From positions 1 to 64,000 of the forward strand of contig JACPPC010000015.1 of NCBI GenBank assembly GCA_016191225.1: a stretch of 64,000 nt of DNA. Reading direction: 5' to 3'. A program made the position numbers and the translations under genes. The DNA comes from Gemmatimonadota bacterium. Its GTDB lineage: Bacteria > Gemmatimonadota > Gemmatimonadetes > Gemmatimonadales > Gemmatimonadaceae. How positions within the stretch are numbered: position 1 is the first letter of the stretch; the number at the start of each line of letters is the position of its first letter. Shown here piece by piece: positions 16,589 to 27,460 of this stretch. Under the pieces are notes generated by a model. The model did not search any database, was not told the origin of the DNA, and saw only the letters and a program-made list of their open reading frames with translations.

Positions 16589-18010
16589 ATGACCGCCCCG
16601 CACTCGCTCGACCACGGCCTGTTTGGCGACGACGTCCTCTACCGCGACGGCAGGATCCTCGTGAAGGACGATGCCGTGCTCGCGTCGCCGGCGATGGACA
16701 GGCTCGTGCGGGTGGCGGTGTTCGGCGAGGGAGCGGCGCGGGAGCAGGCGCGGTGGCTGATCTGGGAGCTGGGGCAGCGGGTGGGGGTTCGCGCGGCGAG
16801 CATCCACGACCTGTACATGGCCCGCGGCCGCGGCGAGATCCACGGCTTCACGGTGCCGGCGATCAACGTGCGCGGCATGTCGTACGACACGGCGCGGGCG
16901 ATCTTCCGCGTGGCGAAGAAGCTCGATGCCGGCGCCTTCCTGCTCGAGATCGCGCGCTCGGAGATCGCCTACACCGACCAGCGCCCGGCCGAGTACGTGG
17001 CGGTGATGCTGGCGGCGGCGCTGCGCGAGGGGTTCCGCGGGCCGGTGTTCATCCAGGGCGACCACTTCCAGGTGAACCACAAGAAGTTCGCCCTCGATCC
17101 CGAGACGGAGGTCGGGGCGGTGAAGGCCCTCGCCCGCGAGGCGATCGCGGCCGGCTTCTACAACATCGACGTCGACACCTCGACGCTGGTGGACCTCTCC
17201 AAGCCGACGCTCGACACGCAGCAGGAGGTGAACTACACGCGCGCCGTGGAGCTCACGCGCGCCGTGCGCGAGCTGCAGCCGGCGGGGGTCACGATCTCGG
17301 TCGGCGGGGAGATCGGCGAGGTGGGGACGAGCAACAGCACGCCCGAGGAGCTGCACGCCTTCATGCGGGGCTACAACCGGCTGCTGGCCGGGGAGGCGCC
17401 GGGGATGGCGGGGCTCTCGAAGATCTCGGTGCAGTCGGGGACGTCGCACGGCGGCGTGGTGCTGGCCGACGGCTCGATCGCCGACGTCGCGCTCGACCTG
17501 CCGACGCTGGAGAAGCTGTCGGTGATCGCGCGCCGGGAGTACGGCATGTCGGGCGCGGTGCAGCACGGCGCGTCGACCCTCCCCGACACGGCGTTCAACC
17601 ACTTCCCGCGCACCGAGACGGCCGAGATCCACCTCGCGACGAACTTCCAGAACATGCTCTACGACGCGCTCCCGGCCGCGCTGCGCGACGAGATCTACGC
17701 CTGGCTGCGCACCAACGCCGCCGACGAGCGCAAGCCGAAGGACACCGACGAGCAGTTCTTCTACAAGACGCGCAAGAAGGCGATCGGGCCGTTCAAGGCG
17801 AAGCTCTGGGCGCTGCCGACGGACGCGCAGCGGAAGCTCGACGCCGCGTACGACGCCAAGTTCGAGTTCCTCTTCACGCAGCTCGCGGTGGGGGGCACGG
17901 CGGCCCACGTGGCGAAGTACGTGAAGCCGCCCGTGCAGCACCGCCCCGCCCCGCAGGGGGCCGACGCGCTCGTGCCGGCGGCGCCCGACGACGCGGACCT
18001 GAGCGACTGA
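16589..18010 (+). CDS. fba: Class II fructose-bisphosphate aldolase (long form)
   Basis: A 473-residue class II, metal-dependent aldolase, cleaving fructose 1,6-bisphosphate to two triose phosphates or running in reverse for gluconeogenesis. GFTVPAINVRG is the opening barrel strand, FIQGDHFQVNHKKF holds a zinc-binding histidine, FYNIDVDTSTLVDLS the acidic loop, SVGGEIGEVG the next metal-site region, and SVQSGTSHGG plus QHGASTLPDTAF the phosphate and metal ligands. It is about 100 residues longer than common class II enzymes, with an N-terminal extension (1-75) and a C-terminal helical extension. ATG 16589 is the first methionine in context; the 134-bp upstream gap suggests its own promoter. 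A strong hairpin follows the stop. Confidence 0.88.
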   Translation: MTAPHSLDHGLFGDDVLYRDGRILVKDDAVLASPAMDRLVRVAVFGEGAAREQARWLIWELGQRVGVRAASIHDLYMARGRGEIHGFTVPAINVRGMSYDTARAIFRVAKKLDAGAFLLEIARSEIAYTDQRPAEYVAVMLAAALREGFRGPVFIQGDHFQVNHKKFALDPETEVGAVKALAREAIAAGFYNIDVDTSTLVDLSKPTLDTQQEVNYTRAVELTRAVRELQPAGVTISVGGEIGEVGTSNSTPEELHAFMRGYNRLLAGEAPGMAGLSKISVQSGTSHGGVVLADGSIADVALDLPTLEKLSVIARREYGMSGAVQHGASTLPDTAFNHFPRTETAEIHLATNFQNMLYDALPAALRDEIYAWLRTNAADERKPKDTDEQFFYKTRKKAIGPFKAKLWALPTDAQRKLDAAYDAKFEFLFTQLAVGGTAAHVAKYVKPPVQHRPAPQGADALVPAAPDDADLSD

Positions 18011-18012
18011 GC

Positions 18013-18067
18013 ACGGTCGCGAGCCGCGGACGGGGGGCCGCGGGGCGCCGGCGGCCCCCGCGACCGT
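18013..18067 (+). terminator. GC-rich stem-loop after the aldolase gene
   Basis: ACGGTCGCG (18013-18021) pairs perfectly with CGCGACCGT (18059-18067), and the GGGGCCGC/GCGGCCCC-like interior adds further pairing. It begins 2 bp after the fba stop. There is no long T-run, only TTCC, so it may slow transcription or protect the 3' end rather than act as a classic intrinsic terminator. Confidence 0.4.
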
Positions 18068-18091
18068 TCCGCCGCCGGCGCCCGCATCCAT

Positions 18092-19030
18092 ATGAGCACG
18101 CTCCAGATGCCCACCCCGCCGGCGCCGCCGCGGCGCCGCACCGCCGCGATCGTCGCGGTGGAGGCGGGGCAGGGGCTGCGCGATTACGCCCTGCGCGTCT
18201 GGAAGCACAGCAACGAGGACGACCTCCTCTTCCTCGCCAGCGGGATCTCGTTCGACCTCCTCCTGGCGATCGTCCCCTTCGCCCTGCTGATCATCTCGGG
18301 CCTCGGCTACTTCCTCAACAAGTCGCCCGATGCCTCGATCAAGGCGGTGCTCGACGTGGTCGGGCGCTTCCTCCCCACCGAGGGGGTGAAGGGGGGGCCG
18401 CTGGAAAGCGCCCTGCGCGACATCATCCGCACCCGCGGCTCGGTGGGGATCGTGAGCGCGGTGACCTTCCTCTGGTTCTCGACGCGGCTGTTCGCGTCGC
18501 TGCGGAGCGCCCTCGACCGCGTGTTCGGGTTCATGCACGCCCGGCGGAGCATCGTCGCCGGCAAGTGGCTCGACATCCGCATCACGGTGTACACCACGCT
18601 GCTGATCGTCGCCTGGACCGCCCTCTCGGCGTACCTGTCGATCAACCGCACCTTCAGCATGCCGAAGCGGGGCGCGGTGACCTTCGTCGGCACGGCGACG
18701 TACGTGAGCGGACGCGCGTTCGCCGTGCTGGTGTTCGTGTACCTCTTCTGGTCGCTCTACCGCTACCTGCCGAGCCGCAAGCTCCGCCCCCGCACGGCGC
18801 TGGTCGCGGCGCTCTGGACGACCGGCATGTTCGAGCTGGCCCGCTACCTGTTCGCGGCCTACGTGCTGGCCCTCAACCCGGGGTCGCTCTACACCAGCAC
18901 CCTGCGGGCAATCGTCGTCGTCATGTTCTGGATCTACTACGCGGGGATCATCTTCACCTTCGGCGGCGAGATCGGGCGGGTGTTCGAGCTGCGCCGCGCC
19001 GAGCGACTGGGAGCGGAGCCATGGACATGA
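18092..19030 (+). CDS. YihY/BrkB family inner-membrane protein
   Basis: A 312-residue protein of the YihY/BrkB family (formerly called RNase BN by mistake), with six expected membrane helices: about residues 47-70, 110-130, 162-185, 205-228, 240-262 and 272-295. The family marker ISFDLLLAIVPFALLIIS is near the N-terminus and RYLPSRKLRPRTALVAALW is in the cytoplasmic loop. The function is not settled; membrane transport has been proposed. The ATG lies 24 bp after the hairpin that follows fba. The stop overlaps the threonine aldolase gene. Confidence 0.9.
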   Translation: MSTLQMPTPPAPPRRRTAAIVAVEAGQGLRDYALRVWKHSNEDDLLFLASGISFDLLLAIVPFALLIISGLGYFLNKSPDASIKAVLDVVGRFLPTEGVKGGPLESALRDIIRTRGSVGIVSAVTFLWFSTRLFASLRSALDRVFGFMHARRSIVAGKWLDIRITVYTTLLIVAWTALSAYLSINRTFSMPKRGAVTFVGTATYVSGRAFAVLVFVYLFWSLYRYLPSRKLRPRTALVAALWTTGMFELARYLFAAYVLALNPGSLYTSTLRAIVVVMFWIYYAGIIFTFGGEIGRVFELRRAERLGAEPWT

Positions 19031-20082
19031 GCGCGACGGCCGCCGGCGCCCGGCGCATCGACCTGCGCAGCGACACGGTCACCCGGCCCGGCCCGGGCAT
19101 GCGGCAGGCGATGGCCGCAGCGGAGGTGGGCGACGACGTGCTGGACGGCGACCCGACCACCGGGTGCCTCGAGGCCCGCGTGGCGCAGCTGCTGGGCATG
19201 GACTGGGCGCTGTACGTCCCCACCGGCACGATGGGCAACCAGGTGGCGATGGGGCTCGTGACGAAGCCCGGCACCGAGCTCTACCTCGACGCCCTCGCCC
19301 ACATCGTCCACACCGAGATGGCCGGCACGGCGCTCTTCTGGGGCGTGCAGATCCGTCCCGTGACGCCGCGCGGCCTCGCCATCGACGCCGACGACGTGCG
19401 GGGAATGCTGCGTCCCCCCGGGCCGCACGCGCTGCGCGCCAGCGCCCTCGCCATCGAGAACACGCACAACAGCGCCGGCGGCGTGGTGACGAGCGTGGCC
19501 GGGGTGCGGGCGCTGGCCGCGCTCGCCCGCGACCACGGCCTGATGGTGCACCTCGACGGCGCACGGCTGTGGAACGCCGCCGCCGCCCTCGGCTGCACGG
19601 TGGCCGAGCTCGCGGCCCCCGTGGACACCGCGATGGTCTCGTTCTCCAAGGGGCTCGGCGCCCCGGTGGGGGCGTGCGTGGCCGGCCGCGGCATTCCGGT
19701 GGCATTGGCCCGCGAGGCGCGGCGCCGCTTCGGCGGGGGGATGCGCCAGTCGGGGGTCGTCGCCGCGGCGGCGCTGTACGGGCTCGACCACAACCTCGCC
19801 CGGCTCCCCGACGACCACGCCAAGGCTCGTCGCTTTGCCGCGGCGGTGGACGGGAAGGGCGGCGCGCGCGTGATTCCCCCCGACACCAACATCGTGATGA
19901 TCGACCTCGCCGCGGGGGGCGATGCCGCCGCGCTCGCGACCGCGATCGCGGGCGACGGAGTGCTGGTGTCGCCGTGGGCCGCGAGCCGGCTGCGCGCGGT
20001 GATGCACCTCGACGCCGGCGACGACGAGGTGGCGCATGCCGCGCACGTCGTCGCCCGCCACCTCGCGCGGAGCGCCGCATGA
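19021..20082 (+). CDS. ltaE: Low-specificity L-threonine aldolase
   Basis: A 353-residue PLP enzyme (fold type I) that splits L-threonine or allo-threonine to glycine and acetaldehyde. Family landmarks: IDLRSDTVTRPGPGMRQAM, VGDDVLDGDPT, the tetramer loop VPTGTMGNQVA, IENTHNSAGG, MVHLDGARLWNAA with the PLP-contacting Asp179, and the Schiff-base lysine K210 in SFSKGLGAPVG. The ATG at 19021 follows GGGAGCGGAG; a second ATG at 19027 overlaps the upstream stop as ATGA and is also possible. The stop overlaps a tiny ORF that precedes the rhodanese gene. Confidence 0.93.
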   Translation: MDMSATAAGARRIDLRSDTVTRPGPGMRQAMAAAEVGDDVLDGDPTTGCLEARVAQLLGMDWALYVPTGTMGNQVAMGLVTKPGTELYLDALAHIVHTEMAGTALFWGVQIRPVTPRGLAIDADDVRGMLRPPGPHALRASALAIENTHNSAGGVVTSVAGVRALAALARDHGLMVHLDGARLWNAAAALGCTVAELAAPVDTAMVSFSKGLGAPVGACVAGRGIPVALAREARRRFGGGMRQSGVVAAAALYGLDHNLARLPDDHAKARRFAAAVDGKGGARVIPPDTNIVMIDLAAGGDAAALATAIAGDGVLVSPWAASRLRAVMHLDAGDDEVAHAAHVVARHLARSAA

Positions 20083-20129
20083 CGCACTCGCGCGGAGTCC
20101 CCGCCAACGCCGAACGGAGCACCGCATGA
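20079..20129 (+). other. 16-codon mini-ORF, degenerate tandem copy of the rhodanese gene start
   Basis: Between the aldolase stop and the rhodanese start is a 16-codon ORF (MTHSRGVPANAERSTA) joined by ATGA overlaps at both ends. Its 47 bases (20079-20125) align with the first 47 bases of the rhodanese gene (20126-20172) with 36 identities, and the peptide matches MKHSPGFLAIVERSKA at 9 of 16 residues. The CGGAGCnCCGC ribosome-binding segment is copied too. This looks like a short tandem duplication that left a coupled leader cistron; whether the peptide is made is unknown. Confidence 0.5.
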
Positions 20130-20506
20130 AGCACTCCCCAGGGTTCCTCGCCATCGTCGAACGGAGCAAGGCCCGCGTCCCCGAGGTCACGATCGCGCAG
20201 GTGCAGGCCAGGCTCGCCGCCGGCGCCGGGATCCGCCTCGTCGATGTCCGCGAGGATTGCGAATGGGAGGCCGGCCGCATCGCCGGCGCCGAGCACCTTG
20301 GCAAGGGAGTGATCGAGCGCGACATCGAGGGGGCGATCCCCGACAAGGACGCCGAGATCGTCCTCTACTGCGGCGGGGGCTATCGCAGCCTCCTCGCCGG
20401 CGACGCCCTGCAGCAGATGGGCTACACGAACGTCGCCTCGATGGCCGGCGGCTGGCGCGGCTGGCTCGAGGTGGGCGGCCGCACCGAGGGCGCCGGCGGC
20501 GGCTGA
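20126..20506 (+). CDS. Rhodanese-like domain protein
   Basis: A 126-residue single-domain rhodanese, a sulfur carrier that passes sulfane sulfur through a cysteine persulfide. IRLVDVREDCEWEAGRIAGA is the CH2A motif with the conserved aspartate and arginine, the catalytic cysteine is C82 in LYCGGGYRS, and MAGGWRGWLE closes the domain. The loop CGGGYRS is the size seen in sulfurtransferases. ATG 20126 overlaps the stop of the preceding mini-ORF. It probably shares a transcript with BrkB and the aldolase. Its sulfur acceptor is unknown. Confidence 0.9.
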   Translation: MKHSPGFLAIVERSKARVPEVTIAQVQARLAAGAGIRLVDVREDCEWEAGRIAGAEHLGKGVIERDIEGAIPDKDAEIVLYCGGGYRSLLAGDALQQMGYTNVASMAGGWRGWLEVGGRTEGAGGG

Positions 20507-20561
20507 ATGGCGCCGGGGCAGGCGAGGTGCTACACTCTCGCGACCCGACGCCGGGCCCTCA

Positions 20562-23078
<2,517 letters not shown>

Positions 23079-23117
23079 CCGGGACTGCACTGGCCCGCCG
23101 GCGCGCCTTGCCCCGCG

Positions 23118-23648
23118 CTACGTCCGCCTGCGGCGCGACGACTTGCCGGTCGTGGCTCCGCGGAGCAGGGAGGGCTTGTCCTCCTCGTAGATCGTCGGGA
23201 AGAGGTGAACCACGGCGTTGAACGGGTCGTCGCTCAGCGCCCATCGCATCTTGCGCGCCTCGTCGAGCCCGACCAGCCGCGCGTAATAGGGTGCGAAGAA
23301 CTTGTCGTAGGCCGACTGCGTGAAGACCATCGCGTCGCAGCCGTCCTTCGGCCGCCAGGTCCTGGTCGACTCGCGCCCCTTCCTGTCGCGCACGGTCAAC
23401 GCGACCTTCACCACGCTCGTGCCACCGTCGGCGGGAGTGCGAAACGGGCCGAATACCTGGTAGCCCCTTCCCGCCGCGCGCTTTGCCGCCCGTGCCGCCG
23501 CGAGGCTGTTGAAGGCCCCCTTGAGGTCCACGCGCGCTCCCTCCCGTGCAATGAACCAGTGGCGCTTGCCGTCGCGATAGCCGTCCACCGCCTCGGCGAG
23601 GCGGCGCAACATCGCGGCGGAGGGAGATGAGAGTCGGGTCGCGGCCAT
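23118..23648 (-). CDS. Conserved-looking hypothetical protein
   Basis: I do not recognise this 176-residue protein. It is soluble, basic and without a signal peptide or membrane segment. The first half contains KRHWFIAREGARVDLKGAFN and an arginine/alanine-rich helix followed by GYQVFGPFRTP, a pattern that might be a small alpha/beta fold. The second half has a long helix region (SAYDKFFAPYYARLVGLDEA) and ends in GKSSRRRRT, which could contact nucleic acid. It converges on the kinase gene with a 39-bp gap. Codon use and GC match the neighbours, so it is probably a real resident gene. Confidence 0.65.
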   Translation of the reverse strand: MAATRLSSPSAAMLRRLAEAVDGYRDGKRHWFIAREGARVDLKGAFNSLAAARAAKRAAGRGYQVFGPFRTPADGGTSVVKVALTVRDRKGRESTRTWRPKDGCDAMVFTQSAYDKFFAPYYARLVGLDEARKMRWALSDDPFNAVVHLFPTIYEEDKPSLLRGATTGKSSRRRRT

Positions 23649-23759
23649 CGTTCGCTCGTGCTGGGGTGGGTCGCCGGTCGTGGCGTGGCCTTCCGGTGTG
23701 CGTCGCCCCGACGGGGCGACCTCACCAAACTAGCTCCGTCCGGGGTGGGCGCCCCGGCC

Positions 23760-24542
23760 TCACCGGAGCAGCGGCTCGGCGCGCGGGGCGATGCGGCCGA
23801 CCTCGCGCAGGTCGATGCCCATTTCGCCGGTCATCGGCCCCGATACCACCGCCGCCGCCGCACGACCGAGCGCCGGGGGCGCGGCGCCGGCAGCGAATGC
23901 TCGCGCGGCGTCACGGTCGTCGCCGGATGCGACCGGGAAGTCCACCTCGACGCACGCCAGCGCCCAGCGCGCGCGAAGCGCCGAGCGAAAGCGCACCACC
24001 CGGCCGTCGTCGAGCGCGCTCAGCGTGCTCGCGGCGAGCGAGCCGCGAAGCGCCAGCGGACGGCTCCACCAGCGCACGCGGGCAAGGGGGCGGCCGCCGG
24101 GATCGGAGAGCGTGCAGCCACCCTCGCGGCCGGAGGCCCGCCACTCGAAGCGTGCGAGTTGCTTGGGGAGTCCCATCCGCCGGCCGCCGGTCACGGAGTC
24201 GGCGTTGTCGACCCAGATGTGCGACACCCAGAAGCCGCGCGCGGCGCCGCAGCGCACCAGCGCCGGCGCGACCACCAGCTCGCTGTACTCGAGGGTGGAT
24301 CCGGGGCCGTAGAACGAGAGCAGGGTACTCGCCAGCGTGAGGCCCGGCAGCACCTGCACCACGGCGAGTCCCGCCGGCACGAGGTGCCGCACGCGCGACG
24401 CCGGCACCAGGTGCGCGCTGAGCGCGGTGTGCGTGGGGGAAACGGGAAGCCACCCGTCGCCGAGCGTCGGAATGGTGCCGGGCACGGCGTACCGCTGCGC
24501 CCCCTCCTCGCGCCGCGGCGCTTCCTGACGTTGCTCGGCCAT
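23760..24542 (-). CDS. Acetoacetate decarboxylase-like protein
   Basis: A 260-residue protein that resembles the acetoacetate decarboxylase superfamily. These enzymes use a lysine Schiff base to decarboxylate beta-keto acids, though many homologues have other or unknown roles. Visible features are SELVVAPALVRCGAARGFWV, a beta strand leading into WVDN, and RRMGLPKQLARFEW, where GxPKxxA marks the superfamily lysine region. The C-terminal half is beta-rich. ATG 24542 gives MAEQRQEAPRREE; the frame continues upstream without a better start. No thiolase or CoA-transferase is nearby, so the solvent pathway is not implied. Confidence 0.65.
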   Translation of the reverse strand: MAEQRQEAPRREEGAQRYAVPGTIPTLGDGWLPVSPTHTALSAHLVPASRVRHLVPAGLAVVQVLPGLTLASTLLSFYGPGSTLEYSELVVAPALVRCGAARGFWVSHIWVDNADSVTGGRRMGLPKQLARFEWRASGREGGCTLSDPGGRPLARVRWWSRPLALRGSLAASTLSALDDGRVVRFRSALRARWALACVEVDFPVASGDDRDAARAFAAGAAPPALGRAAAAVVSGPMTGEMGIDLREVGRIAPRAEPLLR

Positions 24543-24819
24543 GGGGCGACAAGATACCTTTCCGGTGCTCCGGGGCCCGGAGGGCGTCAGCCCGCTAACC
24601 CCGTCAGGACCCCGAAGGTAGCAGCGGCATGAGGTGCCTGACGTTGCTTCGTCAGCCCCGGAGCATTCTCGCGCGGCACGCGTCGCCCTTGCGCACGGGC
24701 GGCCGGCCGCGCGAGTCGTTTCCGGCGAGAGGAACTCCCGAGTTCGGGGCTGAGGGCGCCGTCGGAGCCGATTCCGCTGTCGGGCCAGGCTCCCGGGCAT
24801 TCGACAAGGACAGGTCCAG
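24543..24819. other. Non-coding gap upstream of repeat copy A
   Basis: Between the acetoacetate-decarboxylase-like gene and the repeat is about 280 bp with no convincing ORF. It should carry the leftward promoter of that gene; GATACCTTTCCGG near 24551 is relatively AT-rich, but no consensus pair was identified. It contains the duplicated short segments TGACGTTGCT (24526-24535 on the gene side and 24637-24646), of unknown meaning. Confidence 0.3.
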
Positions 24820-25042
24820 GGCGCAACCACGGAGCCACCGGGATGCACAAAGGCTCACGGAGGTCACAAGGTCCGGGGCAACCGATCTTCGCGAACACAG
24901 CCCCTGGACCGGCCGCGTCCCCCGCGCACGAGTGCCCGCCCCCGCCCCCCCCGAGCACCTGCAGTCGCAGCCTCCGTGCACCTCCGTGCACCTCCGTGTC
25001 TCGGTGAGAACGCCCCTCTCATCTTCCTCCCGGTCCACCTCC
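24820..25042 (+). repeat. MITE-like palindromic repeat, copy A
   Basis: One of four related intergenic elements. The left arm has GGCGCAACCACGGAGCCACC and CTCACGGAGGTCACAAGGTC; the core has GCGAACACAGCCCCTGG and CACGAGTGCCCGCC; the right arm has CCTCCGTGCACCTCCGTG repeated, then CTCGGTGAGAACGCCCCTCT and a terminal CGGTCCACCTCC. The left and right arms are inverted copies (CACGGAGG versus CCTCCGTG), so the RNA could fold into a long hairpin. The element ends 52 bp before the dnaX start codon. Confidence 0.8.
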
Positions 25043-25094
25043 CACGGGCCGGAGCGCGCTTCCGCGCCCCGCGCGCGACCGTAGATTCACCGGC

Positions 25095-27032
25095 ATGAGC
25101 GTGGCCCTCGCCCGGAAGTACCGCCCCAAGTCCTTCGCCTCGGTCGCGGTGCAGTCCCACGTCTCGCTCACCCTGCGCGGCGCCATCGCCCGCGGCCGCG
25201 TGGCCCACGGCTACCTGCTCTGCGGGCCGCGCGGCACCGGCAAGACGACCCTCGCCCGCGTGCTCGCCATGGCACTCAACTGCGAGCGTCGCGTGGCCGG
25301 CGACACGGGCCCCGCCGCCGGCGAGCCCTGCGGCCGGTGCACCAGCTGCACGCGGATCTGGGCCGGCTCGGCCTCGCTCGACGTGGTCGAGATCGACGCC
25401 GCCAGCAACCGCGGCGTGGACGACGCCCGGGAGCTGCGCGAACGGGCGCTGTACGCCCCCTCGGGAGACGACCGGTGGAAGGTGTACATCGTCGACGAGG
25501 CGCACATGCTGACCAAGGAGGCGTGGAATGCCCTCCTCAAGGTCCTCGAGGAACCGCCGCCGCGCGTCGTCTTCGTGTTTTGCACCACCGAGCCGCAGAA
25601 GATCGCCCAGTCCGCCGCGCCGATCCTCTCCCGGCTGCAGCGCTTCGACCTGCGGCGCATCGGGCCGCACGAGATTCGCGACCGGCTCGCCCACGTACTC
25701 CACGAGGAGGGAGTCGCCTTCGACGAGGATGCCCTTGGCCTGATCGCCCGCGCCGCCGACGGCGGCCTGCGCGACGCCCTCTCCCTCACCGACCAGGTGC
25801 TCTCGCTCGGGAGCGAGGGGGGGCTCACCAGCGCGCGCGTGCGCGAGGCCCTTGGTCTCGTGCCCGAGGACGAGTACCTGGCCGTGCTCGACCTCGTGAT
25901 CGAGCGCCGCGCCGGCGACGTGTTCGGCACGGTGGCGCACCTCGCCGATGCCGGGATCGACTTCCAGCTCTTTCTCGCCGGCTTTGCCGACCTGTTGCGC
26001 GGGCAGCTCGCGGTGGCCTTGGGGGGCGGCGACGTGCCGGGCATCTCGGAGCGGGTTCGGGCCGCGCTGGATGAGCGAAAGGGACGGCTCGCGCCGGCCG
26101 ACCTGCTGCGCATGCTCAACCTCGTGCTCGAGATCGATCCGTACTTTCGCCGCAGCTCGCAGCAGCAGCTCCTGCTCGAGACCCTCCTCGTGCGATGCGC
26201 GCTGCTCGACCGGGCGATCGCGCTCGAGGACGTGCTGCGCGGCCTCCCCGTGGGCGCGCGCGACGCCGGCGCCGGCCGGGGTGCGTCGGGGCCGGCCGCG
26301 CCGGCCAGCGGCGGGCCGTCCGGCACCGGGCGCGCGACCGTGGCCCGCCGCGGGGCGCCCGTGGCCGAGGACTCGGCGACGCGCCATGCGGCGCCGGCGG
26401 CGGAGAGATCGCCCTCGCGGCAACCGGCCTCCGCGACGCCGGTGGCCATGCCGACGGCAGCCCCGGTCGCCATGCCGACTTCCGCACCGGCGGTGGCGAC
26501 CGACGGCACCGCGCCCGCCATGCGCGCAACCGTCGCCCCGCGAGCGGCGATGCGCGCCGGCCCCGTGGCGCCCGCGCGGGCCGACATCGAAGTCTCGGCG
26601 GCGCCCCCGGTGCTGGCCGACGCCCCTCCGCGCCGCGACGCCGATCTGCTCCCCGACCCGGCATTGCTCGCGCAGGAGTGGGACGCGATCGTGGCCGGCG
26701 TTCGGGCCCGCGGTCGTGGCATGCTTGCCACGATCCTCGAAGGCGCGATCCCGGTGGCCGTGGCGACCACGGGGGCCGTGACGCTGGAGGTGGACGACCC
26801 GCTGGCGCACGAGGGGCTCGACCGGGGTGCGGCCGACGTGGTGGCGGCGCTCACCGAGCGCTGGCCCGGCGTGACCCGGCTCACGGTCAGGCGCGCCTCG
26901 GGGAGGAGCCCGGCCCCGGCGCAGCGCATCACCGCGGAGTCGGCGAAGGCGGATCGCGTGTCGGCGCTGCGCAAGCGCGACCCGGTGCTCGGCGCGGCCA
27001 TTGACGCCCTCGACCTGGAGCCCCTCGACTGA
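25095..27032 (+). CDS. dnaX: DNA polymerase III subunit gamma/tau
   Basis: A 645-residue clamp-loader ATPase of the replicative polymerase. LARKYRPKSF opens the AAA+ domain; GPRGTGKTTLAR (about 46) is Walker A, a four-cysteine zinc module includes CGRCTSC, IDAASNRGVDDAREL is the typical switch, VDEAHML is Walker B, LSRLQRFDLRRI the sensor region, and domain III follows to about 390. Then comes a long Ala/Pro-rich linker (about 390-510) and a C-terminal domain (about 530-640) of tau type. No A-rich slippage heptamer is evident at the domain III boundary, so a frameshift-made gamma form is not indicated. It heads a dnaX-ybaB-recR run. Confidence 0.95.
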   Translation: MSVALARKYRPKSFASVAVQSHVSLTLRGAIARGRVAHGYLLCGPRGTGKTTLARVLAMALNCERRVAGDTGPAAGEPCGRCTSCTRIWAGSASLDVVEIDAASNRGVDDARELRERALYAPSGDDRWKVYIVDEAHMLTKEAWNALLKVLEEPPPRVVFVFCTTEPQKIAQSAAPILSRLQRFDLRRIGPHEIRDRLAHVLHEEGVAFDEDALGLIARAADGGLRDALSLTDQVLSLGSEGGLTSARVREALGLVPEDEYLAVLDLVIERRAGDVFGTVAHLADAGIDFQLFLAGFADLLRGQLAVALGGGDVPGISERVRAALDERKGRLAPADLLRMLNLVLEIDPYFRRSSQQQLLLETLLVRCALLDRAIALEDVLRGLPVGARDAGAGRGASGPAAPASGGPSGTGRATVARRGAPVAEDSATRHAAPAAERSPSRQPASATPVAMPTAAPVAMPTSAPAVATDGTAPAMRATVAPRAAMRAGPVAPARADIEVSAAPPVLADAPPRRDADLLPDPALLAQEWDAIVAGVRARGRGMLATILEGAIPVAVATTGAVTLEVDDPLAHEGLDRGAADVVAALTERWPGVTRLTVRRASGRSPAPAQRITAESAKADRVSALRKRDPVLGAAIDALDLEPLD

Positions 27033-27119
27033 CGGCGGGCGCGGGCGCCCGCGTGCTTGCCACCCCGTCCGCGCGGCGGGTACCTTTGACGCGATGGTCC
27101 CCCCCTTGAACCGGCCCCG

Positions 27120-27434
27120 ATGGACGTCCTGAAGCTCATGCAGCAGGCGCAGGCGGTGCAGGGGCGCATGCAGCAGATGCAGGAGGAGCTCGGCGCGAAG
27201 ACGGTGACCGGCTCGGCGGGGGGCGGCCTCGTGAAAGTGGAGGCCGACGGCAAGGGCATGATCCGCGCGATCACGCTCGACCCGTCGGTGGTCAAGGCGG
27301 AGGACGTCGAGATGCTCGAGGACCTGGTCGTCGTCGCCGTGGCCGATGCGCAGAAGAAGGCGGCCGAGCTGGCCGCCGAGGAAATGGGGAAGCTCACCGG
27401 CGGGATGGGCCTGCCGTTCAAGCTGCCGTTCTAG
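27120..27434 (+). CDS. ybaB: YbaB/EbfC nucleoid-associated protein
   Basis: A 104-residue protein of the YbaB/EbfC family, small dimers that bind DNA and influence nucleoid structure. The N-terminal helix MDVLKLMQQAQAVQGRMQQM, the strand segment TVTGSAGGGLVKVEADGKG and the C-terminal helix ending EEMGKLTGGMGLPFKLPF match the family exactly. In most bacteria ybaB sits between dnaX and recR, as here, which supports the call. The 87-bp upstream gap may contain a promoter. Confidence 0.95.
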   Translation: MDVLKLMQQAQAVQGRMQQMQEELGAKTVTGSAGGGLVKVEADGKGMIRAITLDPSVVKAEDVEMLEDLVVVAVADAQKKAAELAAEEMGKLTGGMGLPFKLPF

Positions 27435-27460
27435 GGTGTCGTGCGGGATGTCGGACTAGC

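Noticed and set aside
24652..25038. Small ORFs inside the dispersed repeats (for example the minus-strand frame starting MDREEDERG)
   Set aside because: Similar peptides appear in the other copies only because the DNA repeat is copied; there is no start-site conservation or domain.
25095..27032. Programmed frameshift in dnaX
   Set aside because: No AAAAAAG-like slippery heptamer was seen near the end of domain III; the full-length tau form reads through without interruption.
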